NCBI RefSeq assembly: GCF_003574315.2
Contig: NZ_AP025739.1
Span: forward strand, 310,001-374,000
Reading direction: 5' to 3'
Origin: Capsulimonas corticalis
GTDB taxonomy: Bacteria > Armatimonadota > Armatimonadia > Armatimonadales > Capsulimonadaceae
Length of the DNA stretch: 64,000 nucleotides
In this document: positions 1-8,296 of the stretch, piece after piece
Layout: each line of letters opens with the position of its first letter
How positions within the stretch are numbered: the stretch's first letter is position 1
Notes under the pieces: generated by a model
The model's input: only the letters and a program-made list of their open reading frames with translations
Database searches by the model: none
Told to the model about the DNA's origin: nothing
Program-made: the position numbers and the translations under genes

Positions 1-591
1 GGATTGATCGAGAGCGCCGGGAAAATGACCGATTCGGCGATGCCCCAGCTCGATCATATGCGTGACGATTTTATGGGCGCCGCCTTCGTCGTCCACCTCC
101 AGATTGTGGATGCCGGGCATCATCACGCCGCCGTGGATCGTCACGAATGAGGTCCGCCGAGAAAGGAGCTCGGAAAACTCCGGCGTCAGATGCGATCCCA
201 AAAAGATAATGCCGTCGACTCGCCCGTCGCAAAATTGGAGGATTTTGTCTTCGTCGAGCCGCCAATCGGAGACGGAAAAGACCGTCGTGTTCTGACCGTG
301 CCCCACGCATTCGGCCAGGATCCCGTTCAGGATCTCCAGAAAGTATAAGTTCAAAGGGCCGTCAATCACCGCGACCACACCGAGCGTGTCCATGCGGCGT
401 CGGGACAGGCCCCGCCCGACGGCGTTGGGCCGGTAGTGCAGCCGCTTGGCCGCCTCTTCGATCCGAACACGCGTGGCGTCGGAAACGCGAGTGGCGGACC
501 GGGCGCCGTTGAGGACCACGGAAACGGTCATCGCGGCCACGCCGGCCTCGCGGGCCACGTCTTTTAATGTCGGTGCGTCAGTTCGTCTCAT
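1..591 (-). CDS. LacI-family transcriptional regulator, 3' part cut off by the window edge
   Basis: The start ATG is at 591 and 197 codons are visible before the left edge, so the effector-binding domain is incomplete. Residues 8-55 form a LacI helix-turn-helix (TLKDVAREAGVAAMTVSVVLN), followed by the hinge region (LHYRPNAVGRGLSRRR) and the first half of a periplasmic-binding-like sugar domain (TLGVVAVIDGP... GIIFLGS). Family members bind palindromic operators and release them on binding a sugar. An extended -10 (TATAAT on the minus strand, 643-638) lies upstream. It faces away from the prepilin and alpha-xylosidase genes but may regulate this sugar locus. The family call is firm; the ligand is unknown. 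Confidence 0.93.
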   Translation of the reverse strand, partial: MRRTDAPTLKDVAREAGVAAMTVSVVLNGARSATRVSDATRVRIEEAAKRLHYRPNAVGRGLSRRRMDTLGVVAVIDGPLNLYFLEILNGILAECVGHGQNTTVFSVSDWRLDEDKILQFCDGRVDGIIFLGSHLTPEFSELLSRRTSFVTIHGGVMMPGIHNLEVDDEGGAHKIVTHMIELGHRRIGHFPGALDQS

Positions 592-637
592 AAATAGATC
601 GTCGTTCTTTCGCCGTCGGGGGGCGGGCGGCGTTACT

Positions 638-643
638 ATTATA
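638..643 (-). promoter_or_regulatory. -10 element upstream of the LacI gene
   Basis: The minus strand reads TATAAT, preceded by GGTG, about 47 bases before the LacI start. No good -35 hexamer is visible, so this is a partial promoter call. Confidence 0.4.
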
Positions 644-679
644 CACCCGTCCCCCACCATTCCTCGGTTCGGACTTTGG

Positions 680-919
680 TTACGGCTTTCCCGATTTCTG
701 CGCGGCGGCCTGGCCGGCGGCTTGCGCACTCTGCATCTTCTGCGCCTGTTCCGCCTGCATGGCGGCGATCTTCGCCTGCTCCGCCGGCGGCGCCGGCGAT
801 CCCATCACGTCTTTACGCTGCTGAGCCAGAGGATCGCCGGAGTTGCCGTCGCGGCTTCCGCAGCCGGCAAGCGCCACAGCGCAGAGCGCCGCCAGGAGGA
901 TTGTGTGATTTCTCTTCAT
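680..919 (-). CDS. Small lipoprotein downstream of a prepilin-like gene
   Basis: The 79-residue protein begins MKRNHTILLAALCAVALAGCGS. This is a lipoprotein signal peptide with lipobox LAGC, so the mature protein starts at Cys20 and is lipid-anchored outside the inner membrane. The remainder is a low-complexity helix rich in Ala, Gln and Lys (EQAKIAAMQAEQAQKMQSAQAA). It lies 38 bases downstream of the prepilin-like gene ending at 958, on the same strand, so co-transcription is likely. The same arrangement recurs at 11799-12994. Function is unknown; a partner of the pilin-like protein is an inference from synteny. Confidence 0.8.
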   Translation of the reverse strand: MKRNHTILLAALCAVALAGCGSRDGNSGDPLAQQRKDVMGSPAPPAEQAKIAAMQAEQAQKMQSAQAAGQAAAQKSGKP

Positions 920-957
920 CGATTGTTTGATTTCTTGCCTTTATGATACTTTCCGAA

Positions 958-1839
958 CTACTGGCGCAGAGCGTCCCACTTGTTGCTATCGGCGTGCCCG
1001 TTGGAGTCGTATCCCGACGCCGGCTGGGGATTGGTCTGGCTCGGGCGCATCGCCTTGACATGACCGTCGACAAACGCGAAGTTGCTCATCGTGTTGCCCG
1101 AATGGTGCGCGGAGATCGCTCCGTTCGGCCCGTTCGGATAAGCGGTTGAGGCGGGACGAGTATTGTCCGGCAGTTGGCTGCCTTCACCAAACCAGGACAC
1201 GCCGACAATGACGTTTCCATCGCCAAAGTTCGTCCAATTGCCCGCATTATTGTCGCTCGGCGCCGCATTGTGCATATCGCTGTTGAAATGCTCGGCGATC
1301 AGAATTGTATCTGACGGGCGACCGACACGTGAGAGAGGCGCGACTTCATAGTTACCCGGATAGAGCCCGTCTTTCGCGACGCCCATCAGACCGACCAGCG
1401 CCGGCGCATAGCCGAAATCGCCATAGTAACCCAGAACGCCATTGGCGGCATAGGAGCATATCACGCCCTTATAGGAATTCGCGGTGTCAACGCTCCCGGC
1501 GCCGGGATCATCGGGACATCCGAAGACGCCGTTGGCCTTGATATAAGGCAGCACTTTCTGCGTCCAATGCGCGGTCAGGTCCGTCCCGCTGGAATATTCC
1601 TGTCCACCATCAATCGCGAGAGGAAACGTCTCATCGTAATCCTGAACGTATTGCAGAATTCCCAAGCCCAACTGCTTCATATTGGAGGAGCAGGAGATCT
1701 GTCGGGCTTTCTCGCGAGCTTGAGCGAAGACGGGGAAGAGAATTGCGGCAAGGATTGCAATGATAGCGATGACAACGAGAAGCTCGATCAGTGTGAACCC
1801 TTTGACTTTGGCGGACGAAATAAATGAAGTACGATACAT
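958..1839 (-). CDS. Prepilin-type N-terminal cleavage/methylation protein (DUF1559-like)
   Basis: This 293-residue secreted protein has a type IV prepilin leader. A short basic peptide is followed by [17 protein letters not shown], where prepilin peptidase cuts after Gly and Glu5 is conserved. [19 protein letters not shown] follows, then a beta-rich domain ending in [20 protein letters not shown], the H-x9-DG signature of planctomycete and armatimonad pseudopilins. The start at 1839 is chosen because AGGAG (1855-1851) precedes it; a longer TTG start at 1866 lacks one. A promoter (TTGACG, 17 bases, TAGAAT) lies at 1940-1912. It is divergent from the alpha-xylosidase gene and followed by a lipoprotein gene. 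Such proteins are thought to be surface fibre or secretion pseudopilins; the role here is not known. Confidence 0.92.
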   Translation of the reverse strand: MYRTSFISSAKVKGFTLIELLVVIAIIAILAAILFPVFAQAREKARQISCSSNMKQLGLGILQYVQDYDETFPLAIDGGQEYSSGTDLTAHWTQKVLPYIKANGVFGCPDDPGAGSVDTANSYKGVICSYAANGVLGYYGDFGYAPALVGLMGVAKDGLYPGNYEVAPLSRVGRPSDTILIAEHFNSDMHNAAPSDNNAGNWTNFGDGNVIVGVSWFGEGSQLPDNTRPASTAYPNGPNGAISAHHSGNTMSNFAFVDGHVKAMRPSQTNPQPASGYDSNGHADSNKWDALRQ

Positions 1840-1911
1840 AGTCTTGACTTTCTCCTGCGAACTCAATTCCGAGATACCCGTTGGCGTTTCGCCTTTCGGG
1901 GGTGTAAATCC

Positions 1912-1940
1912 ATTCTATCACTGAATTAGCGCTACGTCAA
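1912..1940 (-). promoter_or_regulatory. Promoter of the prepilin-like gene
   Basis: On the minus strand -35 TTGACG (1940-1935) and -10 TAGAAT (1917-1912) are separated by exactly 17 bases, about 75 bases before the ATG at 1839. Confidence 0.7.
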
Positions 1941-1956
1941 TAGGTTTCTAAAAATA

Positions 1957-1993
1957 AATTACCGATAATTCAGAAATAAAATTATCGGTAATT
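1957..1993. promoter_or_regulatory. 14-bp perfect inverted repeat between divergent promoters (candidate operator)
   Basis: AATTACCGATAATT (1957-1970) and AATTATCGGTAATT (1980-1993) are perfect reverse complements with a 9-base spacer. The repeat sits between the -35 of the prepilin gene (1940-1935) and the -35 of the alpha-xylosidase gene (2007-2012). That position suits a protein controlling both genes. The binding protein is unknown. Confidence 0.6.
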
Positions 1994-2006
1994 CATAAAA
2001 AACTCC

Positions 2007-2035
2007 TTGCATTAATCGTAGGTCAATAGTATAAT
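2007..2035 (+). promoter_or_regulatory. Promoter of the GH31 gene, giving a nearly leaderless transcript
   Basis: TTGCAT (2007-2012), 17 bases, then TATAAT (2030-2035). Transcription would start at about 2042, only about three bases before the ATG at 2045, and no Shine-Dalgarno sequence is present. Confidence 0.65.
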
Positions 2036-2044
2036 GGTTACACT

Positions 2045-4366
2045 ATGAAGTTCACCGATGGAAACTGGCTAATACGTGAAGGCGTGCGTACTTATCACCC
2101 GGCGCAGGCATACGATCTTGAGACGACGGACACGTCCGTCACGGCTTACGCTCCGGCGCATATGATCCGCCATCGCGGCGATACGCTGATCGGTCCTCTC
2201 ATTACTGTTCGGCTCTCGTCGCCGATGTGCGACGTGATCCAAGTGCGACTAATGCACTACAGTGGCGAACGGCGTGAGAACCTGCGCTTTCCGACGTTCC
2301 CGGACGAAGGCGCGCCGGTCACGATCGAGACCGACGATGGGTTCGCGTCCCTGACAAGCGGCGCGCTGACGGCGCGGATCAACCGCGCGAACTGGGCGCT
2401 CGATTTTGTCTCATCCGACGGGCGCATCGTCACGAGCAGCGGCGCCAAGGGCGTCGGCCTTGCCGAGGTGGAGGGCGAAGGCGCATATATCCACGAGCAG
2501 TTGTCTCTGGGCGTCGGCGAGTGCGTTTATGGTCTCGGCGAGCGGTTCACGGCGTTCGTCAAAAACGGTCAGGTCGTGGATACCTGGAACAAGGACGGCG
2601 GCGCGGGCAGCGATCAGGCGTATAAGAACGTCCCTTTTTACATCACCAATCGCGGCTACGGCGTCTTCGTCAACCAGCCTGAGAACGTTTCGTTCGAGAT
2701 CGGCTCCGAAAAAGTCGCGCGCGTTCAGTTCAGCGTTCCCGGCCAATCTTTGGAATACTTCGTCATCTATGGACCGACGCCCAAGGAGATTCTGGAGAAG
2801 TACACGGCGCTGACCGGCCGACCGGCGCTGCCGCCGGCCTGGTCCTTCGGTCTGTGGCTGACGACATCGTTCACGACCAGCTATGACGAACAGACCGTCA
2901 CGAGCTTTATCCAGGGCATGGCCGACCGCGAAATCCCCCTGCATGTTTTCCACTTCGACTGCTTCTGGATGCGCGAGTTCCACTGGTGCGATTTCGAATG
3001 GGACAAGCGCGTCTTCCCCGATCCTGCGGGCATGCTCACGCGTCTGAAAGAACGCGGCCTGAAGATTTGCGTTTGGATCAACCCCTATATCGCCCAGCGC
3101 TCCCCGCTCTTCGCCGAGGGCAAGGCGGGCGGATATCTGCTGAAGCGCGCGGACGGCTCTGTCTGGCAGACCGATCAGTGGCAGCCGGGAATGGGGATCG
3201 TCGACTTCACCAATCCCGACGCCTGCCGCTGGTTCCAGGATAAGCTGCGCGCCCTTCTCCATCAAGGCGTCGACTGCTTCAAGACCGACTTCGGCGAGCG
3301 CATCCCGACCGACGCCGTCTACTTCGACGGATCCGATCCGGAGGCGATGCACAACTTCTACTCATATCTCTACAACAAGACAGTCTTCGATCTGCTGCGC
3401 GAGGAGCGCGGCGAGGGGGAGGCGGTCCTGTTCGCGCGCTCCGGCACGGCGGGCAGCCAGCAGTTCCCGGTCCACTGGGGCGGCGACTGCGCGTCGGACT
3501 TCGAGGCGATGTCCGCCAGCCTGCGCGCCGGTCTTTCGCTTTGCCTCTCGGGCTTCGGCTTCTGGAGCCACGACATCGGCGGCTTCGAGGGCACTCCTCC
3601 CGCGGAGATCTACAAGCGCTGGGTCGCCTTCGGCCTGCTTTCACCGCACAGCCGCCTGCACGGCAGTTCGTCGTACCGCGTCCCGTGGGTCTACGACGAC
3701 GAAGCCGTGGACGTGCTTCGCTTCTTCACCCAGCTCAAGTGCCGCCTGATGCCCTATCTCTTCGGCGCCGCCGTCGAAGCGCATCAACACGGCGTCCCCA
3801 TGATGCGCGCCATGATGCTGGAGTTCCCGGGCGATCCCGCGTGCGAGTATCTCGACCGCCAGTATCTTCTCGGCGGATCGCTGCTGGTCGCCCCCGTCTT
3901 CTCACAGGACGGTTCGGTCCAGTATTACATCCCCGAAGGCCGCTGGACCGAATATCTCACCGGCCGCACGATCGACGGCCCGCGCTGGATGCGCGAGGAG
4001 CACGGCTTCCTGAGCCTGCCGCTCCTGGTCCGCCCCAACACAGTCCTACCCCTCGGCGCGGACGACGAACGCCCGGACTACGACTTCACCTCCGGCGTCG
4101 AGTTCCAGGTCTACGAACTGTCTGACGGCGCCAACGTCAGCGTCTCCATCCCCACCCTCACCGGGGCGAACGGCGCAACGCTAACCGTCACCAAAAACGA
4201 CGGCAAGATCACGGCGACCCTCGAAGGCTCGGCCAGCTTGTGGAGGCTTCGGCTGATGGGCGTCGCCAACATCGCCTCGGTGGACGGCGGATCGTTCGAA
4301 TCCGGCGAGCGCGGAGCGCTGGTTCTGCCGGCGGACGGCGCGAGGTCGGTGACGGTGACGGTGTAG
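2045..4366 (+). CDS. yicI: Alpha-xylosidase, glycoside hydrolase family 31 (YicI type)
   Basis: The 773-residue protein has no signal peptide and is cytoplasmic. It removes alpha-linked xylose from xyloglucan oligosaccharides such as isoprimeverose. The N-terminal beta-sandwich occupies roughly residues 1-250 and the TIM barrel about 260-590. The barrel carries the nucleophile motif KTDFGERIPTDAVYFDGSDP (Asp in TDFGE) and the acid/base region FPVHWGGDC. Both closely match E. coli YicI, as does LSGFGFWSHDIGGFE. The C-terminal sandwiches end with a Val-rich strand. Length matches the family (about 770). It is followed by a GH3 gene and a sugar importer, which fits uptake and cytoplasmic breakdown of xylo-oligosaccharides. 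Translation probably starts leaderless. Confidence 0.95.
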   Translation: MKFTDGNWLIREGVRTYHPAQAYDLETTDTSVTAYAPAHMIRHRGDTLIGPLITVRLSSPMCDVIQVRLMHYSGERRENLRFPTFPDEGAPVTIETDDGFASLTSGALTARINRANWALDFVSSDGRIVTSSGAKGVGLAEVEGEGAYIHEQLSLGVGECVYGLGERFTAFVKNGQVVDTWNKDGGAGSDQAYKNVPFYITNRGYGVFVNQPENVSFEIGSEKVARVQFSVPGQSLEYFVIYGPTPKEILEKYTALTGRPALPPAWSFGLWLTTSFTTSYDEQTVTSFIQGMADREIPLHVFHFDCFWMREFHWCDFEWDKRVFPDPAGMLTRLKERGLKICVWINPYIAQRSPLFAEGKAGGYLLKRADGSVWQTDQWQPGMGIVDFTNPDACRWFQDKLRALLHQGVDCFKTDFGERIPTDAVYFDGSDPEAMHNFYSYLYNKTVFDLLREERGEGEAVLFARSGTAGSQQFPVHWGGDCASDFEAMSASLRAGLSLCLSGFGFWSHDIGGFEGTPPAEIYKRWVAFGLLSPHSRLHGSSSYRVPWVYDDEAVDVLRFFTQLKCRLMPYLFGAAVEAHQHGVPMMRAMMLEFPGDPACEYLDRQYLLGGSLLVAPVFSQDGSVQYYIPEGRWTEYLTGRTIDGPRWMREEHGFLSLPLLVRPNTVLPLGADDERPDYDFTSGVEFQVYELSDGANVSVSIPTLTGANGATLTVTKNDGKITATLEGSASLWRLRLMGVANIASVDGGSFESGERGALVLPADGARSVTVTV

Positions 4367-4390
4367 AGGGGGGAGCCCTCACCCCCCTCT
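4365..4390. terminator. G/C hairpin at the end of the GH31 gene
   Basis: AGAGGGGGG (4365-4373) and CCCCCCTCT (4382-4390) pair perfectly around an 8-base loop, overlapping the stop codon. No T-tract follows, so it may be a weak terminator or an mRNA-stabilising hairpin. Confidence 0.45.
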
Positions 4391-4420
4391 CGTTCACTTA
4401 ATTCTTGCGCTTTGCGTAAG

Positions 4421-4572
4421 TGGCTGGCGAATGAATTCGCGCCTACAAGTACGGCCGTCCGCCTTCGCGGACTTCGGAGCCTACGGCATTAAGATAAATG
4501 CCTTCGGCATAAAACTCTGAACCCGCGAAGGCGGGTGACCGTACTTTTAGCCGCGAATTCATTCGCCAGGCA
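4421..4572. repeat. About 150-bp MITE-like palindromic element between the GH31 and GH3 genes
   Basis: The ends are an 18-bp perfect inverted repeat: CTGGCGAATGAATTCGCG (4424-4441) and its complement (4552-4569). The similarity continues imperfectly inward (CTACAAGTACGG against CTAAAAGTACGG). Three small nested hairpins lie inside: GTCCGCcttcGCGGAC, ATGCCttcGGCAT and ACCCGCgaagGCGGGT. There is no coding capacity. The layout resembles non-autonomous palindromic repeats found dispersed in cyanobacteria and other soil bacteria. It separates two genes that could otherwise share a transcript. Confidence 0.7.
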
Positions 4573-4655
4573 TTCTTAATATTCGTCAGGCTTGTGCCGA
4601 AAGCACAAAGTCTGCTTACCTGGCTGCTAAGGGGGCGATCCGAGAGCTCACCACC

Positions 4656-6764
4656 ATGAATAACACAACCACCACGCACATCTTCCAAACCCCCGACGCC
4701 GCTATCGAAGACCGCGTCACGGATCTCCTCTCCCTCATGACGACCGAAGAGAAGATCGCCTGTCTCGGCACGGACCCGAGTGTTCCGCGCCTGGGCGTCA
4801 AGGGCAGCGGGCATATTGAAGGGCTGCACGGCGTCGCGATGGGCGAGCCCGGCGGCTGGGGCGGCAAAGAGCCGCTTCCGACGACGACATTTCCGCAGGC
4901 GATCGGGCTGGGGCAGACGTGGGATGTGGAGTGTGTCCGGCTGGCGGCGGAGATCGAGAGCGTGGAAGCGCGTTATCTGTTCCAGCATCCGGAGTATGCG
5001 CGCGGGGGGATCGTCGTGCGGGCGCCCAATGCGGATCTGGGGCGCGATCCGCGCTGGGGACGCACGGAAGAGTGCTACGGGGAGGATCCGTACTTCAACG
5101 GGACTCTGGCCGCGGCGTTTGTGCGGGGGTTGCAGGGCGACCATCCCCGATACTGGCGCTCGGCGTCGCTGATGAAGCATTTTCTGGCGAACAGCAATGA
5201 GAATGGGCGAGAAAACTCGTCCTCGGACTTCGATGAGCGGCTGTTTCGGGAGTATTATTCGGTCCCGTTTCGCATGGGCGTCGAGGCGGGATCGCGGGCT
5301 TATATGGCTGCCTATAATTCTTATAATGGAATTCCCTGCGGCGTGCATCCCATGTTAAAGGCGATCACCGTGGAGGAATGGGGGCAGGATGGGATCATCT
5401 GCACGGACGGCGGCGCGATGAAGCTGCTCGTCACCCATCACAAGGCGTTCCCCGACGAAGCGAGCGCGTGCGCCGCCGTTGTGCAGGCGGGGATCGGGCA
5501 GTTTCTGGACGATCACATGGAGCCGACGCGGCTGGCGTGGGAGCAGGGTCTCGTCACCGAAGCGCAGATCGACGATGCGCTGCGCGGCAACTTCCGGGTC
5601 ATGATCCGATTGGGACTGCTGGATCCGCCGGAGCTTGTCCCCTATGCACAGATCGGCGCGGCGGGAGCGCCCGCGCCGTGGCTCTCCGAAGAACACAAGG
5701 CCGCCGCGCGGCGGGTGACGCAAAAGTCCATCGTGCTGCTGAAGAACGAGGGCGATGTACTGCCTTTGGACAAGCAAAACTTGGCGTCCATCGCCGTCAT
5801 CGGCGCTTATTCGGATTCCGTCCTGTTCGATTGGTACAGCGGATCGCCGCCATACGCGGTGACGCCCCTCCAGGGGATCGCCGAGAAGGCGGGCGCGGGC
5901 GTCGCGGTGCGTCATTCCGATGGCGCGGATATCAACGCGGCTGCGGAGATGGCGCGTGACGCGGATGTCGCAATCGTGATCGTCGGCAACCACCCCACGG
6001 GGGACGGCGGCTGGGCGAAGGTGACAAAACCGGAGTATGGGAAGGAAGCGGTCGATCGAGAGTCCCTGGACCTGGAGGAAGAAGCGCTCATTCGGGAGGT
6101 CTTTGCGGCGAACCCGCGCACGATCGTTGTGCTGGTCTCGTCGTTCCCCTACACCATCCGGTGGACGCAGGAGAATATCCCGGCGATCGTGCAGATGACG
6201 CACAACAGCCAGGAGCAGGGCGGTGCCCTTGCCGACGTTCTGTTTGGCGACTATAACCCGGCGGGACGCCTGGTTCAGACCTGGCTCCAGTCCATCGATC
6301 AACTGCCGCCGATGATGGATTACGATATCCGTCACGGCCGCACCCATCTCTACTTCGATGGCGACGCGCTTTACCCCTTCGGCCATGGACTGAGCTATAC
6401 GCAGTTCGCCTACGCCAATTTGCATTTGAGCGCGGAGACCATTCCCGCAAACGACGGCGTCCTCAATATCTCTTTCGAGCTGAGCAACATCGGCGACCGG
6501 GCGGGCGAGGAAGTCGCGCAGCTCTATGTCCGGCATCTCGATTCTCGGGTTGCGCGGCCGCGCCAGGAGCTCAAAGGGTTTCAGCGGATCGCGCTGGCGG
6601 CGGGCGAGACAAAGACCGTCACGATGCCGCTTGCCGCGTCGGACCTTGCCTATTGGAACGAAGCCGAGCACCGGTTCGAAGTCGAAAGCGGACGCGTGGA
6701 GATCAGGATCGGGCGCTCATCCCGTGAGATCGAACTGGAAAGCCTCGTGACCATCGCGCCTTGA
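4656..6764 (+). CDS. Beta-glucosidase/beta-xylosidase, glycoside hydrolase family 3
   Basis: The 702-residue protein lacks a signal peptide and is cytoplasmic. The GH3 N-terminal barrel (about residues 15-300) contains NADLGRDPRWGRTEECYGEDP, KHFLANS and the nucleophile segment GIICTDGGAM (Asp). The alpha/beta sandwich domain (about 350-560, beginning SIVLLKNEGDVLPL) includes LADVLFGDYNPAGRL. The C-terminal fibronectin type III-like domain (about 600-700) includes NIGDRAGEEVAQLYV. It cleaves non-reducing beta-glucose or beta-xylose units, which would complement the GH31 alpha-xylosidase on xyloglucan oligosaccharides. The exact sugar cannot be read from sequence. No clear separate promoter is visible behind the palindromic element. 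Confidence 0.94.
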   Translation: MNNTTTTHIFQTPDAAIEDRVTDLLSLMTTEEKIACLGTDPSVPRLGVKGSGHIEGLHGVAMGEPGGWGGKEPLPTTTFPQAIGLGQTWDVECVRLAAEIESVEARYLFQHPEYARGGIVVRAPNADLGRDPRWGRTEECYGEDPYFNGTLAAAFVRGLQGDHPRYWRSASLMKHFLANSNENGRENSSSDFDERLFREYYSVPFRMGVEAGSRAYMAAYNSYNGIPCGVHPMLKAITVEEWGQDGIICTDGGAMKLLVTHHKAFPDEASACAAVVQAGIGQFLDDHMEPTRLAWEQGLVTEAQIDDALRGNFRVMIRLGLLDPPELVPYAQIGAAGAPAPWLSEEHKAAARRVTQKSIVLLKNEGDVLPLDKQNLASIAVIGAYSDSVLFDWYSGSPPYAVTPLQGIAEKAGAGVAVRHSDGADINAAAEMARDADVAIVIVGNHPTGDGGWAKVTKPEYGKEAVDRESLDLEEEALIREVFAANPRTIVVLVSSFPYTIRWTQENIPAIVQMTHNSQEQGGALADVLFGDYNPAGRLVQTWLQSIDQLPPMMDYDIRHGRTHLYFDGDALYPFGHGLSYTQFAYANLHLSAETIPANDGVLNISFELSNIGDRAGEEVAQLYVRHLDSRVARPRQELKGFQRIALAAGETKTVTMPLAASDLAYWNEAEHRFEVESGRVEIRIGRSSREIELESLVTIAP

Positions 6765-6795
6765 GCGTACGCGCGAAACGATTCGCAATTGTTGC

Positions 6796-6824
6796 TTGAC
6801 AGGAATACGGCGCCGTCGTATAAT
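6796..6824 (+). promoter_or_regulatory. Consensus sigma-70 promoter of the sugar ABC operon
   Basis: TTGACA (6796-6801) and TATAAT (6819-6824) with a 17-base spacer match the consensus fully. The start site would be near 6831, leaving a leader of about 100 bases before 6932. Confidence 0.8.
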
Positions 6825-6884
6825 GAGCGTGATATACCGTCAACAGTAGATCAATTTTACCAAAAACGGCGATTTCACGCTCAT
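6823..6884. promoter_or_regulatory. Inverted repeat flanking the operon start site (candidate operator pair)
   Basis: ATGAGCGTGA (6823-6832) and TCACGCTCAT (6875-6884) are perfect 10-bp reverse complements separated by 42 bases. The first overlaps the -10 and start site. Either operator half-sites or a long mRNA stem would fit. Confidence 0.45.
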
Positions 6885-6931
6885 ATTTATCGAATAATCA
6901 CGAATTTTCGCGCAAAAAGAAATGGCCGCAC

Positions 6932-8296
6932 ATGAGATACTTTCCGTTCGGCAGAGCCGCCCTCAGCATCCTGGCGCTGGCCGTGACTTCGGGCGGATGG
7001 CTGGCGTTGCAACCCAAGCCCAAACATCACGCGACGCTCACCTATTGGACATTCGCCACCACGCACTATGACTCGTATAAAAAGATCATTCCGGAGTTCG
7101 AGCGTCAGAATCCCGGCGTCACCGTCGACCTGGAGCTAGTCTCGCTCAACGCGCTGGCCTCGCGGATGCAGTCGGCCATGCTCGCCGACCTGGATGTCCC
7201 CGATCTCTTTGAAGTCGAGATCGGACAGTCGGCGGCGCTGTTTCGCGGCCCGACCAAGGATATCGGCCTTGTGGACCTGGGGCCGCGCCTCCACGCGCCG
7301 GGTCCGGACGGAACGCCGCCGCTCTGGGACCGCGTGGTCCATGCGCGGTTTGCGCCCTACACCAACCGGGGACACATCTACGGTTTGCCCCACGATATTC
7401 ACGCGGTTCAGCTGGCTTACCGGCGCGATATCTTCGAAAAGGCGGGCGTGGACGTCCGCAAGATCAAGACTTGGGACGATTTCGTTCAGGTCGGCCGCAA
7501 GATGACCATTCCAGGCAAGCAGTACATGATGGAGATGTCCGACAGCGACGCCACCGTGCTGGAGCCGATGCTGTTCCAGCGCGGCGGCGGCTACTTCGAC
7601 GCCGACGGGCATGTGATCATGGACAACGAAATCGCCGTGCAGACGATGTGCTGGTACGTGCCGCTGGTCGCGGGGCCGCACAAGATCGGCGACAGCGTCG
7701 GCTACTTCGGACAGGTGCAGACCAAAGCCGTCGAGGACGGCTACATGCTCTGCTACATCTGCCCGGACTGGCGCTCCAAGAACTTCGAGAACGACGTCTC
7801 GCACATGAAGGGAAAGATGGCGCTCATGCCCATGCCGCTCGCGGCGCCCGGCGGCAATCCCACCACTTCCTGGGGCGGAACGATGCTCGGGTTCACCAAG
7901 CATAACAACCATCAGGATCTCGCCTGGAAGCTGGCGATGTTTCTCTATCTCGACAAATCACAGCTCGCGGACCGATACCGATCCACGAACATTCTGCCGC
8001 CGGTCAAAGATCTCTGGAGCGATCCGGTCTTCCATGAACGGCGCGCTTACTGGAGCAATGAGAAGATCGGCGATTCCTATATTCGACTCGCTCCCAATGT
8101 TCCGGCCCACTACAGCAATCCCGTTATTCAGACGGCGACGGACAAGCTCAGCCAGGCCCTGGTCGATTGTGTCCACTACTATAACACCCATGGTTATGTC
8201 GACCACGGCGACGCCCAGTTCGAGAGCTACGTTCGCTCGCGGATGAAGATGCGCGCGGACGAAGTCCGGGCCATGGCGCGGAGGGATTCCTATTGA
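6932..8296 (+). CDS. Sugar ABC transporter substrate-binding protein (family 1)
   Basis: The 454-residue protein begins with a hydrophobic export signal or anchor (FGRAALSILALAVTSGGWLAL), then LTYWTFATTHYDSYKKIIPEFERQNPGV, typical of family-1 extracellular solute-binding proteins such as MsmE and AraN. The motif SWGGTMLGFTKHNNHQDLAWKLAMFL near residue 310 is the usual family signature. No lipobox cysteine is seen, so it may stay anchored by an uncleaved helix or be released. It is first in an operon with two permeases: its TGA overlaps the TTG start of the next gene. Substrates are probably xylo- or gluco-oligosaccharides, inferred from the neighbouring glycosidases. Confidence 0.92.
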   Translation: MRYFPFGRAALSILALAVTSGGWLALQPKPKHHATLTYWTFATTHYDSYKKIIPEFERQNPGVTVDLELVSLNALASRMQSAMLADLDVPDLFEVEIGQSAALFRGPTKDIGLVDLGPRLHAPGPDGTPPLWDRVVHARFAPYTNRGHIYGLPHDIHAVQLAYRRDIFEKAGVDVRKIKTWDDFVQVGRKMTIPGKQYMMEMSDSDATVLEPMLFQRGGGYFDADGHVIMDNEIAVQTMCWYVPLVAGPHKIGDSVGYFGQVQTKAVEDGYMLCYICPDWRSKNFENDVSHMKGKMALMPMPLAAPGGNPTTSWGGTMLGFTKHNNHQDLAWKLAMFLYLDKSQLADRYRSTNILPPVKDLWSDPVFHERRAYWSNEKIGDSYIRLAPNVPAHYSNPVIQTATDKLSQALVDCVHYYNTHGYVDHGDAQFESYVRSRMKMRADEVRAMARRDSY

